Assembly: GCA_050331475.1 (NCBI GenBank)
Contig: JBHJGU010000044.1
Location: forward strand, 1-24,786
Direction of reading: 5' to 3'
Source of the DNA: JBHJGU01 sp050331475
Lineage (GTDB): Bacteria > Pseudomonadota > Alphaproteobacteria > Caulobacterales > Maricaulaceae
DNA length: 24,786 nt
Shown here: piece by piece, positions 17,701 through 23,827 of the stretch
How the letters are laid out: each line of letters starts with the position of its first letter
Position numbering within the stretch: position 1 is the stretch's first letter
Program-made: the position numbers and the translations under genes
Notes under the pieces: model-generated
Told to the model about the DNA's origin: nothing
Seen by the model: only the letters and a program-made list of their open reading frames with translations
Database searches by the model: none

Positions 17701-18233
17701 TCGGCGTGGAGCTTTACCAATCCATGCTCGAAGAGGCGGTGGCCTCGCTCAAAGGCGAGGACGTGGATGAAAGCCGGGATTGGTCGCCGCAGATCAATAT
17801 TGGCGCCGCCGTTCTGATCCCGGACACCTATGTGGAGGACCTCGACGTTCGGTTATCGCTCTACCGCCGGCTCTCGGATCTCGACACGAAAGCGGACCGG
17901 GAGGCGTTCGCCGCCGAATTGATTGACCGGTTCGGACCCTTGCCCGAGGAAGCCGAGCAATTACTGCGTGTTGTGGGGATCAAAGCGCAATGCAAGCGTT
18001 GCGGCGCGGCCAAGATCGACGCCGGGCCAAAAGGCGCGGTGGTCACGTTCCGGCCCAACGCCTTTGAGGATCCCACCGGGCTGGTGCAACTCGTCGCCCG
18101 ACGCGCGGCGGACTTCAAGCTCAGACCCGATCAAACGCTCGTGGTGCGCGGGGGCTGGGCGAGCGCGGAGGCGCGGATCACGGGAGTCGAGCGCGCTATG
18201 GCGCTAATCGTCGACGCGGCGAAAGCGGCTTGA
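14748..18233 (+). CDS. mfd: Transcription-repair coupling factor Mfd
   Basis: A 1161-residue ATP-driven translocase that removes RNA polymerase stalled at DNA lesions and recruits UvrA. Domains in order are: the UvrB-like N-terminal part (LRLPAWDCLPYDRVSPS), the RNA-polymerase interaction domain (DLVVHVDHGIGRYLGL ... CLEIEYAGASKLYLPVENI), and the RecG-like motor. The motor has Walker A GDVGFGKT at residues 643-650, DEEQ at 744-747, TATPIPRTLQLAMSGIREL and RGRVGRSKTRAYAY. The C-terminal TRCF domain includes LYRRLSDLDTKADREAF. Full length. ATG 14748 follows sdhE closely with only a weak CAGG site. It converges with the PopA-like gene, whose stop is 13 bp away. With the two photolyases and recG it makes the window rich in DNA-damage functions. 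Confidence 0.97.
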   Translation: MSRDILDRVARDRGPLTVSGAPEGLDALSLAQAARRRGGVTLFIAREDARAASFAAAIGFFDPSLPVLRLPAWDCLPYDRVSPSAETAARRAFALGRLAEQTGSEPLLVIATVSAMLQRAPERSVLGQARFAARVGQVVDLEALKRYLAVNGYARCATVAEPGDSAVRGGVMDVFPPGAEHPLRLDFFGDQLESVRAFDADTQRSVKQLDAVTLAPVSEVQLDDAAISRFRRGFVARFGAAMDDPIYSAVSAGARPQGVEHWLPLFYERTDTVFDYVGPDALIALDHQALDARDERLALIDDYHTARIDSADSAKTAKGLSAPAYRALEPDALYLTAEGWDQALEDRPVRRFSPFPEPEALDVLDIGGRQGRGFAAERAKEGANVFDALKAHVDGLYAQGKRVLIASWTQGSSDRLAGVLSDHKLGEARLGSDWDDAVGKAKTAPARIVLPLERGFETPDVAVISEQDVLGDRLSRPRKKRRAANFIAEAAALRPDDLVVHVDHGIGRYLGLKTLAVQDAPHDCLEIEYAGASKLYLPVENIELLSRYGQDAETVQLDRLGGAGWQARKAAAKKRLRDMADQLIKIAAARAAKSGEDIDPPSGLFDEFCARFPYVETDDQLSAIEDVIGDLAKGQPMDRLVCGDVGFGKTEVALRAAFVAAMSGRQVAVVAPTTLLARQHHKTFSERFRGWPITVRPLSRLVSPKEAALTREGLANGTVEIVVGTHALLAKTVKFKHLGLLIIDEEQRFGVKHKERLKELKADVHVLTLTATPIPRTLQLAMSGIRELSLIATPPVDRLAVRTYVTPFDPVTVREALLREKYRAGQSFFVVPRVKDIPDVETFLRERVPEVSFISAHGQMASTRLEEVMTAFYEGRYDVLLATTIVESGLDIPTANTLVVHRADMFGLAQLYQIRGRVGRSKTRAYAYLTTPNDKKLTPGAERRLKVLSSLDTLGAGFTLARHDLDLRGGGNLLGEEQSGHIKDVGVELYQSMLEEAVASLKGEDVDESRDWSPQINIGAAVLIPDTYVEDLDVRLSLYRRLSDLDTKADREAFAAELIDRFGPLPEEAEQLLRVVGIKAQCKRCGAAKIDAGPKGAVVTFRPNAFEDPTGLVQLVARRAADFKLRPDQTLVVRGGWASAEARITGVERAMALIVDAAKAA

Positions 18234-18246
18234 GCGGCGGGCGGGC

Positions 18247-19596
18247 TCAGCGCGCGGAGAGAACTTCCGTCGCACGCTCGATCAAATGGCTTGCGCCTTC
18301 AAGGGGTTGGAGGTCCAAAATCCGCGTTTCCAGATGCAGTTGGAAGGGTTTTTTTGGCGCATCATCCTCAAAGGCGGTGCACTCCACCACACCCGCCAGG
18401 CGCGCTAACGCCGCTTGAGCGGCGGGCAGGGGGGTGGCCGGCATGGCGATCGCGAAGACGCCTGGGCCCAGCCGTGCGGCGAGGTCCTCCCCACGCACCA
18501 AGTGACGCAACATGGCGCCGAACTGGTTACGTGCCGCCGCGAGCCGTTCAGGCGACACCTCACGCTCGGCCACCGCGCGGACCGCGGCCAAGGTCAACGG
18601 TCGATCATGTTGGCGGGCGCGTTTCGCCATCCGGCCGAGATGGGCGGTGAAGAATTCTGCGTTGTAGAGGCCGCTATCACGATCGGCCAAGCCGGAGCCC
18701 CGGGCATGGTCAACGCGCGCCCGTAACTCCAGACGACGGCGGCGCTCGCGGGCGAGTTCTAGAATCCGTTGGCGGATTTCGCCGGCTTCGGCGTCCTTAT
18801 TCATCATCTCGCTCGCACCGCGGGCGAAAGCCTCCTCGGCGCGCTCAAAACCCGACGGACCGGCGATGATCGCGGCGGGCACATGGATTAGCCTGGAGTT
18901 CCGACGCATCGCCCCGCAAATCGCGAACATGGTCTCCAACCCGCTGACCCCGTTAAGCACCGCGGCGTCGAAATCTGCCTCATGGAGATAATCAAACGCG
19001 GTGTAGGAGGTGAAAGCGGCCGTGATGTTGGCGCCCACAGCTTCCAAGGCATTGCGTAAACGCAGGAAAAACGGCGCAGCCTCGCCGACGAACAACACTT
19101 TGACCGGACGGTCGTCCGCGGCCGCCGGCTTGAGGGTTTTGCCTTGCGCCTGCAGCGTCTCCAGACGCAGCGCGACTTCCTCCTCCATAATGGCCAGACG
19201 AAGGGCGCTTTGGATGCGTTGGGATAGCTGAGCGGGGTGGATCGGCGGACGCAACACCGCGTCCAAGCCCGCCCCGCCCGCGCCGGCTTCGCCCGCCTCC
19301 ACCACGCCAATGACAGGGAGCGCACGCGGCGCCGCCTGGCGTTTGAGCGCTTCGCCGAGCTCGCGCACCTCTGCAAGCGTCCGGCCCGCGCCGTCAATCA
19401 GCGCCCCGTCTACGGCGAAGTCCTCCGCGGCGGCCAAAGCCGCGCGTAGCCCCGTCGCGGAGACTGTGGGAAAACCGGCGGCGTCTAACCGAGCCGCGGC
19501 GTCTCCCGCCGCCGACGCCCGTTCGGCGACCACCAAAATGCGCGCGCTAAATCCGATCACGTCGTATGCGTTCCAATCTGACCCAACGTTTCGCAT
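18247..19596 (-). CDS. popA: PopA-like cyclic-di-GMP effector (REC-REC-degenerate GGDEF)
   Basis: A 449-residue protein with PleD/PopA architecture. Receiver 1 (about 18-135) keeps a possible phosphoacceptor D68 (GALIDGAGR), but its acidic pocket reads VVAER and the switch lysine position is R116 (VLRPP). Receiver 2 (about 164-285) has N215 in place of the aspartate (AAVLNGVSG). The C-terminal GGDEF domain retains DSGLYNAEFFTAHLG, but the active site is GPGVF (377-381) instead of GGDEF. The inhibitory-site motif RGED (368-371) sits exactly five residues upstream, as in real c-di-GMP-binding I-sites. It should therefore bind but not make c-di-GMP. Caulobacter PopA does this and recruits RcdA and CtrA to the cell pole for CtrA degradation. 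The orthology is inferred from layout; another degenerate PleD paralogue is possible. The start at ATG 19596 lacks a clear ribosome site. Confidence 0.7.
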   Translation of the reverse strand: MRNVGSDWNAYDVIGFSARILVVAERASAAGDAAARLDAAGFPTVSATGLRAALAAAEDFAVDGALIDGAGRTLAEVRELGEALKRQAAPRALPVIGVVEAGEAGAGGAGLDAVLRPPIHPAQLSQRIQSALRLAIMEEEVALRLETLQAQGKTLKPAAADDRPVKVLFVGEAAPFFLRLRNALEAVGANITAAFTSYTAFDYLHEADFDAAVLNGVSGLETMFAICGAMRRNSRLIHVPAAIIAGPSGFERAEEAFARGASEMMNKDAEAGEIRQRILELARERRRRLELRARVDHARGSGLADRDSGLYNAEFFTAHLGRMAKRARQHDRPLTLAAVRAVAEREVSPERLAAARNQFGAMLRHLVRGEDLAARLGPGVFAIAMPATPLPAAQAALARLAGVVECTAFEDDAPKKPFQLHLETRILDLQPLEGASHLIERATEVLSAR

Positions 19597-19992
19597 TTAA
19601 ACGGGGAAGGTGAACGGCTTATCAACGCTAAGCCCTCCCGCCTAGGCGCGCTGACGTGTACACGCAGGTTTCGCGCCAAATGTCACGTCGTCGTCAAGAG
19701 GCGTGACCAAAATCGACGGCAATTGGACGCGGAATCTGTACGTGGCGTTCAGGCGGGGTTCAGCGGTTTGGAGCCATTCTAATATCCGAGCGCTGGGGAG
19801 CGGTAATCCCGTCCCTCGCCCGCTAACCAGAGCTCGTCTCGGACAGCGACCGAAGGGCGCCGGCCTTGTGGAGACACGAGGTCGGCGCTTTCCGCTGTCC
19901 ACACCGCCCGTCGATACGCCGCCTACCGCTTGCCGCGCGCCGACGAGTGTGAACAATGCGCGCGGTGTGCGGTTGCGAAGCGGGACTTGGGA
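19597..19992. other. 396-bp intergenic region between popA-like gene and scoA
   Basis: No convincing gene is present. Open frames across it, including one that runs into scoA, have proline/arginine-rich unnatural compositions. It must hold the divergent promoters for the popA-like gene (minus) and scoAB (plus). The one clear signal is the GTTCAG direct repeat at 19747-19763. The 3' half, 19800-19990, is a long possible leader for scoA in which I see no strong hairpin. Confidence 0.6.
19747..19785 (+). promoter_or_regulatory. GTTCAG direct repeat (11-bp period) with downstream TAATAT, possible activator-dependent promoter
   Basis: GTTCAG occurs at 19747-19752 and again at 19758-19763, exactly 11 bp apart, followed by TAATAT at 19780-19785. 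Head-to-tail hexamers one helical turn apart are the usual binding pattern of OmpR/PhoB-family response regulators, which often replace a -35 element. The direction suggests control of scoAB about 210 nt downstream, or of an unseen leader RNA. The regulator is unknown. Confidence 0.35.
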
Positions 19993-20688
19993 ATGCGAAA
20001 AATCTACGCCGACGCGTCGAGCGCGCTCGACGGGCTCACCCATGACGGCATGATGGTGATGGCGGGTGGCTTTGGGCTGTGCGGCATTCCCGAAAACCTG
20101 ATCACCGCACTGCGCGATACCGGTGTGAAGGACATCACCGTTGTGTCGAACAATTGCGGGGTGGACGATTTTGGTCTGGGGCTCTTACTGCAAACCCGCC
20201 AAATTAAGAAAATGATCTCCTCCTATGTGGGCGAGAATAAAGAGTTTGAGCGGCAATACCTCAATGGCGAGCTGGAGTTGGAATTCAATCCCCAAGGGAC
20301 TTTGGCCGAGCGGGTGCGCGCGGGCGGGGCCGGCATTCCGGGGTTCTACACCAAGACCGGGGTCGGCACGCTAATCGCCGAGGGAAAAGAACATAAAGAC
20401 TTCAACGGTCAAACCTATATTCTTGAGACGGGCTTGTTCGCCGATCTCGCTATCGTCAAAGCCTGGAAGGCCGATGAAGAGGGAAATCTGGTGTTTCGCA
20501 AGACAGCGCGGAACTTCAATCCCATGATGGCCACTGCGGCGAAAACGACTGTGGTGGAGGTGGAGGAAATCGTGCCCACGGGCGCACTCGATCCCGATCA
20601 CATCCACACCCCGGGGATTTACGTGCAACGCCTAATCCAGGGCGCGCACGAGAAGCGCATCGAGCGGCGCACGGTTCGCGAAGGCTAG
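19993..20688 (+). CDS. scoA: 3-oxoacid CoA-transferase subunit A
   Basis: A 231-residue alpha subunit of succinyl-CoA:acetoacetate-type CoA-transferase, which activates acetoacetate with CoA from succinyl-CoA. The motifs MAGGFGLCGIPENLI, VSNNCGVDDFGLGLLL, QIKKMISSYVGENKEFERQY and RVRAGGAGIPGFYTKTGVGT are those of the bacterial and mitochondrial SCOT alpha part. ATG 19993 gives the family N terminus (MRKIYADASSAL); an upstream in-frame start at 19930 adds an unrelated cysteine-rich leader. scoB follows after 14 bp. It could work in ketone-body or polyhydroxybutyrate use or branched-chain amino acid breakdown. The natural substrate pair within the 3-oxoacid class is inferred. Confidence 0.95.
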   Translation: MRKIYADASSALDGLTHDGMMVMAGGFGLCGIPENLITALRDTGVKDITVVSNNCGVDDFGLGLLLQTRQIKKMISSYVGENKEFERQYLNGELELEFNPQGTLAERVRAGGAGIPGFYTKTGVGTLIAEGKEHKDFNGQTYILETGLFADLAIVKAWKADEEGNLVFRKTARNFNPMMATAAKTTVVEVEEIVPTGALDPDHIHTPGIYVQRLIQGAHEKRIERRTVREG

Positions 20689-20690
20689 AT

Positions 20691-20697
20691 AAAGGAG
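20691..20697 (+). promoter_or_regulatory. Strong ribosome binding site of scoB
   Basis: AAAGGAG lies 5 nt before ATG 20703. It is the best ribosome site I found in the window and fixes the scoB start. Confidence 0.7.
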
Positions 20698-20702
20698 CCC
20701 TT

Positions 20703-21329
20703 ATGCCCTGGACCCGCGATCAGATGGCCGAACGGGCCGCGCAAGAACTCGAAGACGGCTTTTACGTTAATCTCGGCATTGGGATCCCGACATTGGTGGC
20801 GAACTACATCCCCGATGGGATCGAAGTAACCCTGCAGTCGGAGAACGGCATGTTGGGCATGGGACCGTTCCCAACCGAGGACGAAGTGGACGCAGACCTG
20901 ATCAATGCGGGCAAGCAGACCATTACCGAGCTCGATAAGACGAGCTATTTCAGCTCATCCGACAGCTTCGCCATGATCCGGGGCGGGCATATCGATCTCT
21001 CCATCCTCGGCGCGATGGAGGTGGCGGAGACCGGAGACCTGGCCAATTGGATGATCCCGGGCAAGATGGTCAAAGGCATGGGCGGGGCGATGGATCTTGT
21101 CGCCGGCGTGAAACGGGTGGTGGTGGTGATGGATCACACCAACAAAGCCGGTGACCCAAAGCTCTTGAAATCCTGCACCTTGCCCTTGACCGGCCAAGGG
21201 GTGGTGGACCGCATCGTCACCGATCTCGGCGTGTTCGACGTGGTCGCGGGCGGGCTCAAGCTCGTCGAATTGGCGCCCGGCGTCACCGCAGACGAGGTGA
21301 AAGCCAAAACCCAAGCGGCTTTAGTGTAG
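20703..21329 (+). CDS. scoB: 3-oxoacid CoA-transferase subunit B
   Basis: A 208-residue beta subunit that carries the catalytic glutamate, E47 in LQSENGMLGMGPFP, which forms the covalent glutamyl-CoA intermediate. YVNLGIGIPTLVANYIP, RGGHIDLSILGAMEV and NWMIPGKMVKGMGGAMDLV are typical family blocks. It is complete and in an operon with scoA, preceded by AAAGGAG. Its stop is followed by a convergent anti-sigma gene 38 bp away. Confidence 0.96.
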   Translation: MPWTRDQMAERAAQELEDGFYVNLGIGIPTLVANYIPDGIEVTLQSENGMLGMGPFPTEDEVDADLINAGKQTITELDKTSYFSSSDSFAMIRGGHIDLSILGAMEVAETGDLANWMIPGKMVKGMGGAMDLVAGVKRVVVVMDHTNKAGDPKLLKSCTLPLTGQGVVDRIVTDLGVFDVVAGGLKLVELAPGVTADEVKAKTQAALV

Positions 21330-21350
21330 GGGTAGGGGAGCGGTTACCCC
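21329..21350. terminator. Possible stem-loop between convergent scoB and anti-sigma genes
   Basis: GGGGTA (21329-21334) and TACCCC (21345-21350) form a 6-bp stem starting at the last base of the scoB stop. There is no T run after it, so termination is plausible by position only. Confidence 0.25.
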
Positions 21351-21367
21351 GCACCCCGGCCAAAGCC

Positions 21368-21685
21368 TTAATCGGCCACCGAACCGGCCTCCCGCGCCGC
21401 CAGCACCGCCTCGATCAAGGCTTGCGGCGCTTGGGGCGGGGGGTCGTTGGGCTGAGGGGTCAGGGCGGATTTCGCAGCAGCCACAGAGCGTTGATAGGCC
21501 GCCAGGTAATCGGTGCAATCGGGGCAAAACGCGAGGTGCAGCTCGAACTTCGCGCGGGTTGTCGGGTCGAGCCGGCCTTCGTGGAAGTCCGCCACGAAGG
21601 CTTCGAACTCCTCGCAAGTGAGCAAGACCCCCGCTTTCTGCAGCGACAACCGCAAAGCTCGCCGGATTTGGCGCACAACGCTCAT
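21368..21685 (-). CDS. Zinc-finger (zf-HC2 type) anti-sigma factor
   Basis: A 105-residue protein. The residues LTCEEF followed by HLAFCPDC give the Cys...His-x3-Cys-x2-Cys pattern of zinc-binding anti-sigma (ZAS) domains. The C-terminal part is short and proline-rich, with no transmembrane segment and no cupin domain, so it is probably a soluble anti-sigma and not ChrR. ATG 21685 overlaps the sigma factor stop (ATGA), the standard coupled sigma/anti-sigma arrangement. It is expected to bind and hold the adjacent ECF sigma factor. The inducing signal is unknown; a thiol or oxidative signal acting on the zinc site is one possibility. Confidence 0.88.
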   Translation of the reverse strand: MSVVRQIRRALRLSLQKAGVLLTCEEFEAFVADFHEGRLDPTTRAKFELHLAFCPDCTDYLAAYQRSVAAAKSALTPQPNDPPPQAPQALIEAVLAAREAGSVAD

Positions 21686-22371
21686 GATATCGTCTCCGCC
21701 CAGACCGGCGCGAGCAGGGTTTTCAACGCCGCACGCGCCCGGTGCAGGCGCACTTTCACCGCGCCTTCGGAGAGTTCCAGTAGGTGTGCGGTCTCTTGAG
21801 TGCTGTAGTCTTCAATATCGCGCAGCATCAGCACGGTGCGATAGGACGGCGGCAACTGGTCGATCTTATCGAGCACCGCTTCGCGTAACTCAGTGCGTTC
21901 CATCTGAACATCCACCGCGGCGTCAGGCTCACGCCAGGGGTCTTCGAACCGGCAGCCATTGTCATCGAACTGCGGCAGGAGGGGATCGATCGCGGGTTCG
22001 CGCATCCAGGTGCGGCGCAGTTTGGAGATCGCCGCGTTAATCGCCAGCCGCTTGAGCCAAGCGCCCAGACTGCCGCGCGATTCAAACCGGTCTAGCGCGT
22101 TGAACGCGTTGAGAAACGCCTCCTGTACGCAATCCTCCGCCAGGCCCGTATCCGCGAGCACGCGTCGGGCGGCGCTCAGCATCGGGCCCGCATAGGTCTC
22201 CACCAAGGTTCGGAACGCCGCCTCATCACCGGCTTGCAGCCGGGCGACCAGCGCGTCTTCCCGGGCGCCGTTTGAGCGATTCGCAGACGGCGCCGTTTGA
22301 TTGGCGGTTAACCCCGGTCGGGGTGGAGGCGCGGCCTCAAGGGCCTGCGCCAGCGCGGTATTGTTCGCCAT
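21682..22371 (-). CDS. ECF-type RNA polymerase sigma factor (RpoE-like)
   Basis: A 229-residue group 4 sigma factor. After a variable 35-residue N-terminal tail, region 2 runs from about ALVARLQAGDEAAFRTLV to SLGAWLKRLAINAAISKLRR and contains DCVQEAFLNAF, the promoter -10 recognition part. Region 4 contains LPPSYRTVLMLRDIEDYS and ELSEGAVKVRLHRARAAL, a helix-turn-helix for the -35 element. ATG 22371 has AAGGTGG just upstream. It is co-transcribed with the anti-sigma gene. ECF operons usually autoregulate, so a cognate promoter should lie in 22372-22500, where two palindromes occur, but I could not recognise the -35/-10 pair. Control of the photolyase/lipid island by this sigma is an attractive but unsupported idea. 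Confidence 0.93.
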   Translation of the reverse strand: MANNTALAQALEAAPPPRPGLTANQTAPSANRSNGAREDALVARLQAGDEAAFRTLVETYAGPMLSAARRVLADTGLAEDCVQEAFLNAFNALDRFESRGSLGAWLKRLAINAAISKLRRTWMREPAIDPLLPQFDDNGCRFEDPWREPDAAVDVQMERTELREAVLDKIDQLPPSYRTVLMLRDIEDYSTQETAHLLELSEGAVKVRLHRARAALKTLLAPVWAETIS

Positions 22372-22410
22372 GGGCCACCTTGACTAAATCGCGGCCCAAG
22401 CCTGCCGCTT

Positions 22411-22426
22411 GCGCCCATGTGGGCGC
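22411..22426. promoter_or_regulatory. Palindrome GCGCCCA-TG-TGGGCGC upstream of the sigma gene
   Basis: Seven-base perfect arms around two central bases lie 40-55 bp before the sigma factor ATG. The spacing suits an operator for a dimeric regulator or a leader hairpin. No known regulator was matched. Confidence 0.3.
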
Positions 22427-22485
22427 CTCAGCCTGGGCAAAAAACCCAAAGCTGCTTCGCCCCGCGCTCTCGGGCGATCAAAGTC

Positions 22486-22500
22486 TTATGACCGGCATAA
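22486..22500. promoter_or_regulatory. Near-perfect palindrome TTATG-ACCGG-CATAA
   Basis: Five-base arms flank a CCGG-containing centre, with one mismatched pair in 15 bases. It lies about 115 bp upstream of the sigma gene. It is a candidate operator only. Confidence 0.25.
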
Positions 22501-23002
22501 CACCGGCCTGTTCTCGGACCGCGTCTGATCCGTGGTGGGTGGGGCTGAGATCGGTTTCTGGGCGCGGGTGCAAAAGGCCGCAGGTTACTGTGAAGCGGCG
22601 CCGACAGCGACGCGGTGTCGCGGACCTTTCGTAAATTCCTCTATACCGCTGCCAAGTTCAGTGGTTCTGTCTTGCGCCGAATTTGGGTGTTTCTGCGGGT
22701 TCTCGATCGGAACTGATGGTCGTGATACAGTCGGTGCGATGCATGTTGGCGTCCATCCTGCGAATAAGCCAAAAAACGCACGTCTGCCTTAAAGGATTTT
22801 TGCTTATCATGATTTTGCGAGTTGTCGATCCGCCAACGACGCCTCGCATGGCTCCTTGCGCCCCACCCACGAGGAGCCCTTTCGACATGCGGGAAGGCGG
22901 CTGTCGCCCCCCAACCGCTGCAGACCCGTCTTCCTGCATGTCATCTCCCAGCACCCGTCATCAACCAGCTACCGCGCCCGGAACCGCCCAGCGCGACGGC
23001 GA

Positions 23003-23030
23003 CTTGCGTCAAACGCCTGGCATGGTTAAG
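23003..23030 (+). promoter_or_regulatory. Possible promoter of tRNA-Ser
   Basis: TTGCGT followed after 16-17 nt by a TTAAG-type element ends about 30 nt before the tRNA. The position suits a tRNA promoter, but the match to consensus is partial. Confidence 0.22.
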
Positions 23031-23060
23031 CCCCAGGTCCGTCACGGTTGGCGCGATGCA

Positions 23061-23150
23061 GGGTGAGTGGCCGAGTGGTTGAAGGCGGCGGTCTTGAAAA
23101 CCGTTAGGCGTTAACGCGTCTCGGGGGTTCGAATCCCTCCTCACCCGCCA
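23061..23150 (+). tRNA. tRNA-Ser, anticodon UGA
   Basis: A 90-nt class II tRNA with encoded CCA. The acceptor arm GGGTGAG pairs with CTCACCC, and the D-arm region GCCGAGTGGTTGAAGGC is typical of tRNA-Ser. The anticodon stem-loop has the loop CTTGAAA (anticodon TGA), followed by a long variable arm (AGGCGTTAACGCGTCT) and the T arm GGGGGTTCGAATCCC. It reads UCA and, by wobble, other UCN codons. No repeat of the 3' end was found downstream within the window, so no attachment-site pair is visible. Confidence 0.96.
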
Positions 23151-23165
23151 TTCTGGAACAAAAGT

Positions 23166-23235
23166 GCGAACGCCGTTCGCCGCTGTTTGTGCGACGTTTC
23201 GTTACGAAAGTTCGCAGGCTGCTCTTCGAACGAAG
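23166..23235. repeat. Three consecutive small stem-loops after tRNA-Ser
   Basis: The stem-loops are GCGAAC-GCC-GTTCGC (23166-23180), GCGACGTTTCGT-T-ACGAAAGTTCGC (23191-23215, imperfect outer arms) and CTTCG-AA-CGAAG (23224-23235). The first begins 16 nt after the tRNA CCA and could help end or process the transcript. T runs are weak. The rest of the 270-bp gap to 23420 shows no gene. Confidence 0.35.
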
Positions 23236-23420
23236 TGGCATTCGCTAAAGCCGCCTCAGAGTCTGCTTTATGCTTCTCTGTTGATTGGGAACTCACCGAC
23301 GTGACCGAGCGGGCAACCGCAAGCTCAACCTAGTGCTCGGTCTGCGGCGTTTCATGTCAGAATATTAAGCGCGACCAGACTGCCGAATAGCACCGTTTGT
23401 ACAGCCAAACGGAACGCCAG

Positions 23421-23660
23421 TCAGACACGCAGCTGTATAACCCCAGCAACCAGACCAGTTAATGCCAGTATTAATGAGATCATGCCAGCCGTGATATAGT
23501 TGTTCTGGGAGGCATAAGCCCACCCGCCGATTTCGGTCCCAAAGGTGTAGGTTTCCGGGTGTGCAGAGACGTCGTACACGACGTAGCTAAATACGAGCAC
23601 AGCAAGGATAAAGGCCCCGGTCGTTACCCGGACTGCAAGAACTATGTAGGCTGCGCTCAT
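23421..23660 (-). CDS. Small two-TM membrane protein of unknown function
   Basis: A 79-residue protein beginning MSAAYIVLAVRVTTGAF. Two hydrophobic helices (about 4-27 and 56-77) flank a polar loop containing SAHPETYTFGTEIGGW and a YASQNNYITAG stretch, so a helical hairpin in the inner membrane is likely. GGAG lies 5 nt before ATG 23660. The frame stays open 55 codons upstream, but that part lacks a ribosome site and reads as non-coding. I do not recognise a family. Its DNA uses more ATA, GTA and AT-ending codons than its neighbours and stands alone near the tRNA, which may point to acquired DNA. It is about 170 bp upstream-facing from the end of the universal stress gene on the same strand. 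Confidence 0.6.
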   Translation of the reverse strand: MSAAYIVLAVRVTTGAFILAVLVFSYVVYDVSAHPETYTFGTEIGGWAYASQNNYITAGMISLILALTGLVAGVIQLRV

Positions 23661-23827
23661 TGGTACTCCACGATCAGGAATATATCCCGACCGCACCGGC
23701 GGAATCGGTTGGCAGAGTCGGCGATCGCCGTCGTCAGGTCGATGCAGCCGGCCGAACCTGGCAACGATCCGCCGTGGATTGAAAAGCCGCCCAACGCAGC
23801 CCTGAACAACCTCATGAGAAGTCACAC
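23661..23827. other. Short intergenic region before the small membrane protein
   Basis: No gene is seen. It contains a perfect 12-bp palindrome CGGCGATCGCCG (23719-23730). It should hold the promoter of the 79-residue protein unless that gene is read through from the stress-protein gene. Confidence 0.35.

Larger units (their letters stand above)
22372..23060. other. 689-bp gene-poor region between sigma factor and tRNA-Ser
   Basis: No open frame here looks like a real protein; the longest (22658-22954 minus) lacks a recognisable domain and a ribosome site. Inverted repeats are seen at 22411-22426, 22486-22500, 22850-22878 and 22883-22906. The part from about 22600 to 22830 is less GC-rich than the flanking genes. 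It may hold the sigma operon promoter, an unrecognised RNA, or the remains of decayed DNA. Confidence 0.5.

Noticed and set aside
19703..20053. Plus-strand open frame upstream of and into scoA
   Set aside because: No ribosome site, no domain, odd Pro/Arg-rich composition, and it overlaps scoA in another frame.
21368..22371. RpoE-ChrR pair directly controlling the photolyase/lipid island
   Set aside because: The anti-sigma lacks a ChrR cupin domain, and I could not find a TGATCC-type sigmaE promoter in 7817-7970, so the direct link is not supported.
22658..22954. 98-codon minus-strand open frame in the spacer before tRNA-Ser
   Set aside because: No recognisable domain or ribosome site; composition is not convincing. 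It could be a decayed gene but is not supported as a protein.
22941..23144. Minus-strand open frame containing RRDSNPRDALTPNGF
   Set aside because: It is the antisense reading of tRNA-Ser and its flank, a well-known source of false protein calls.
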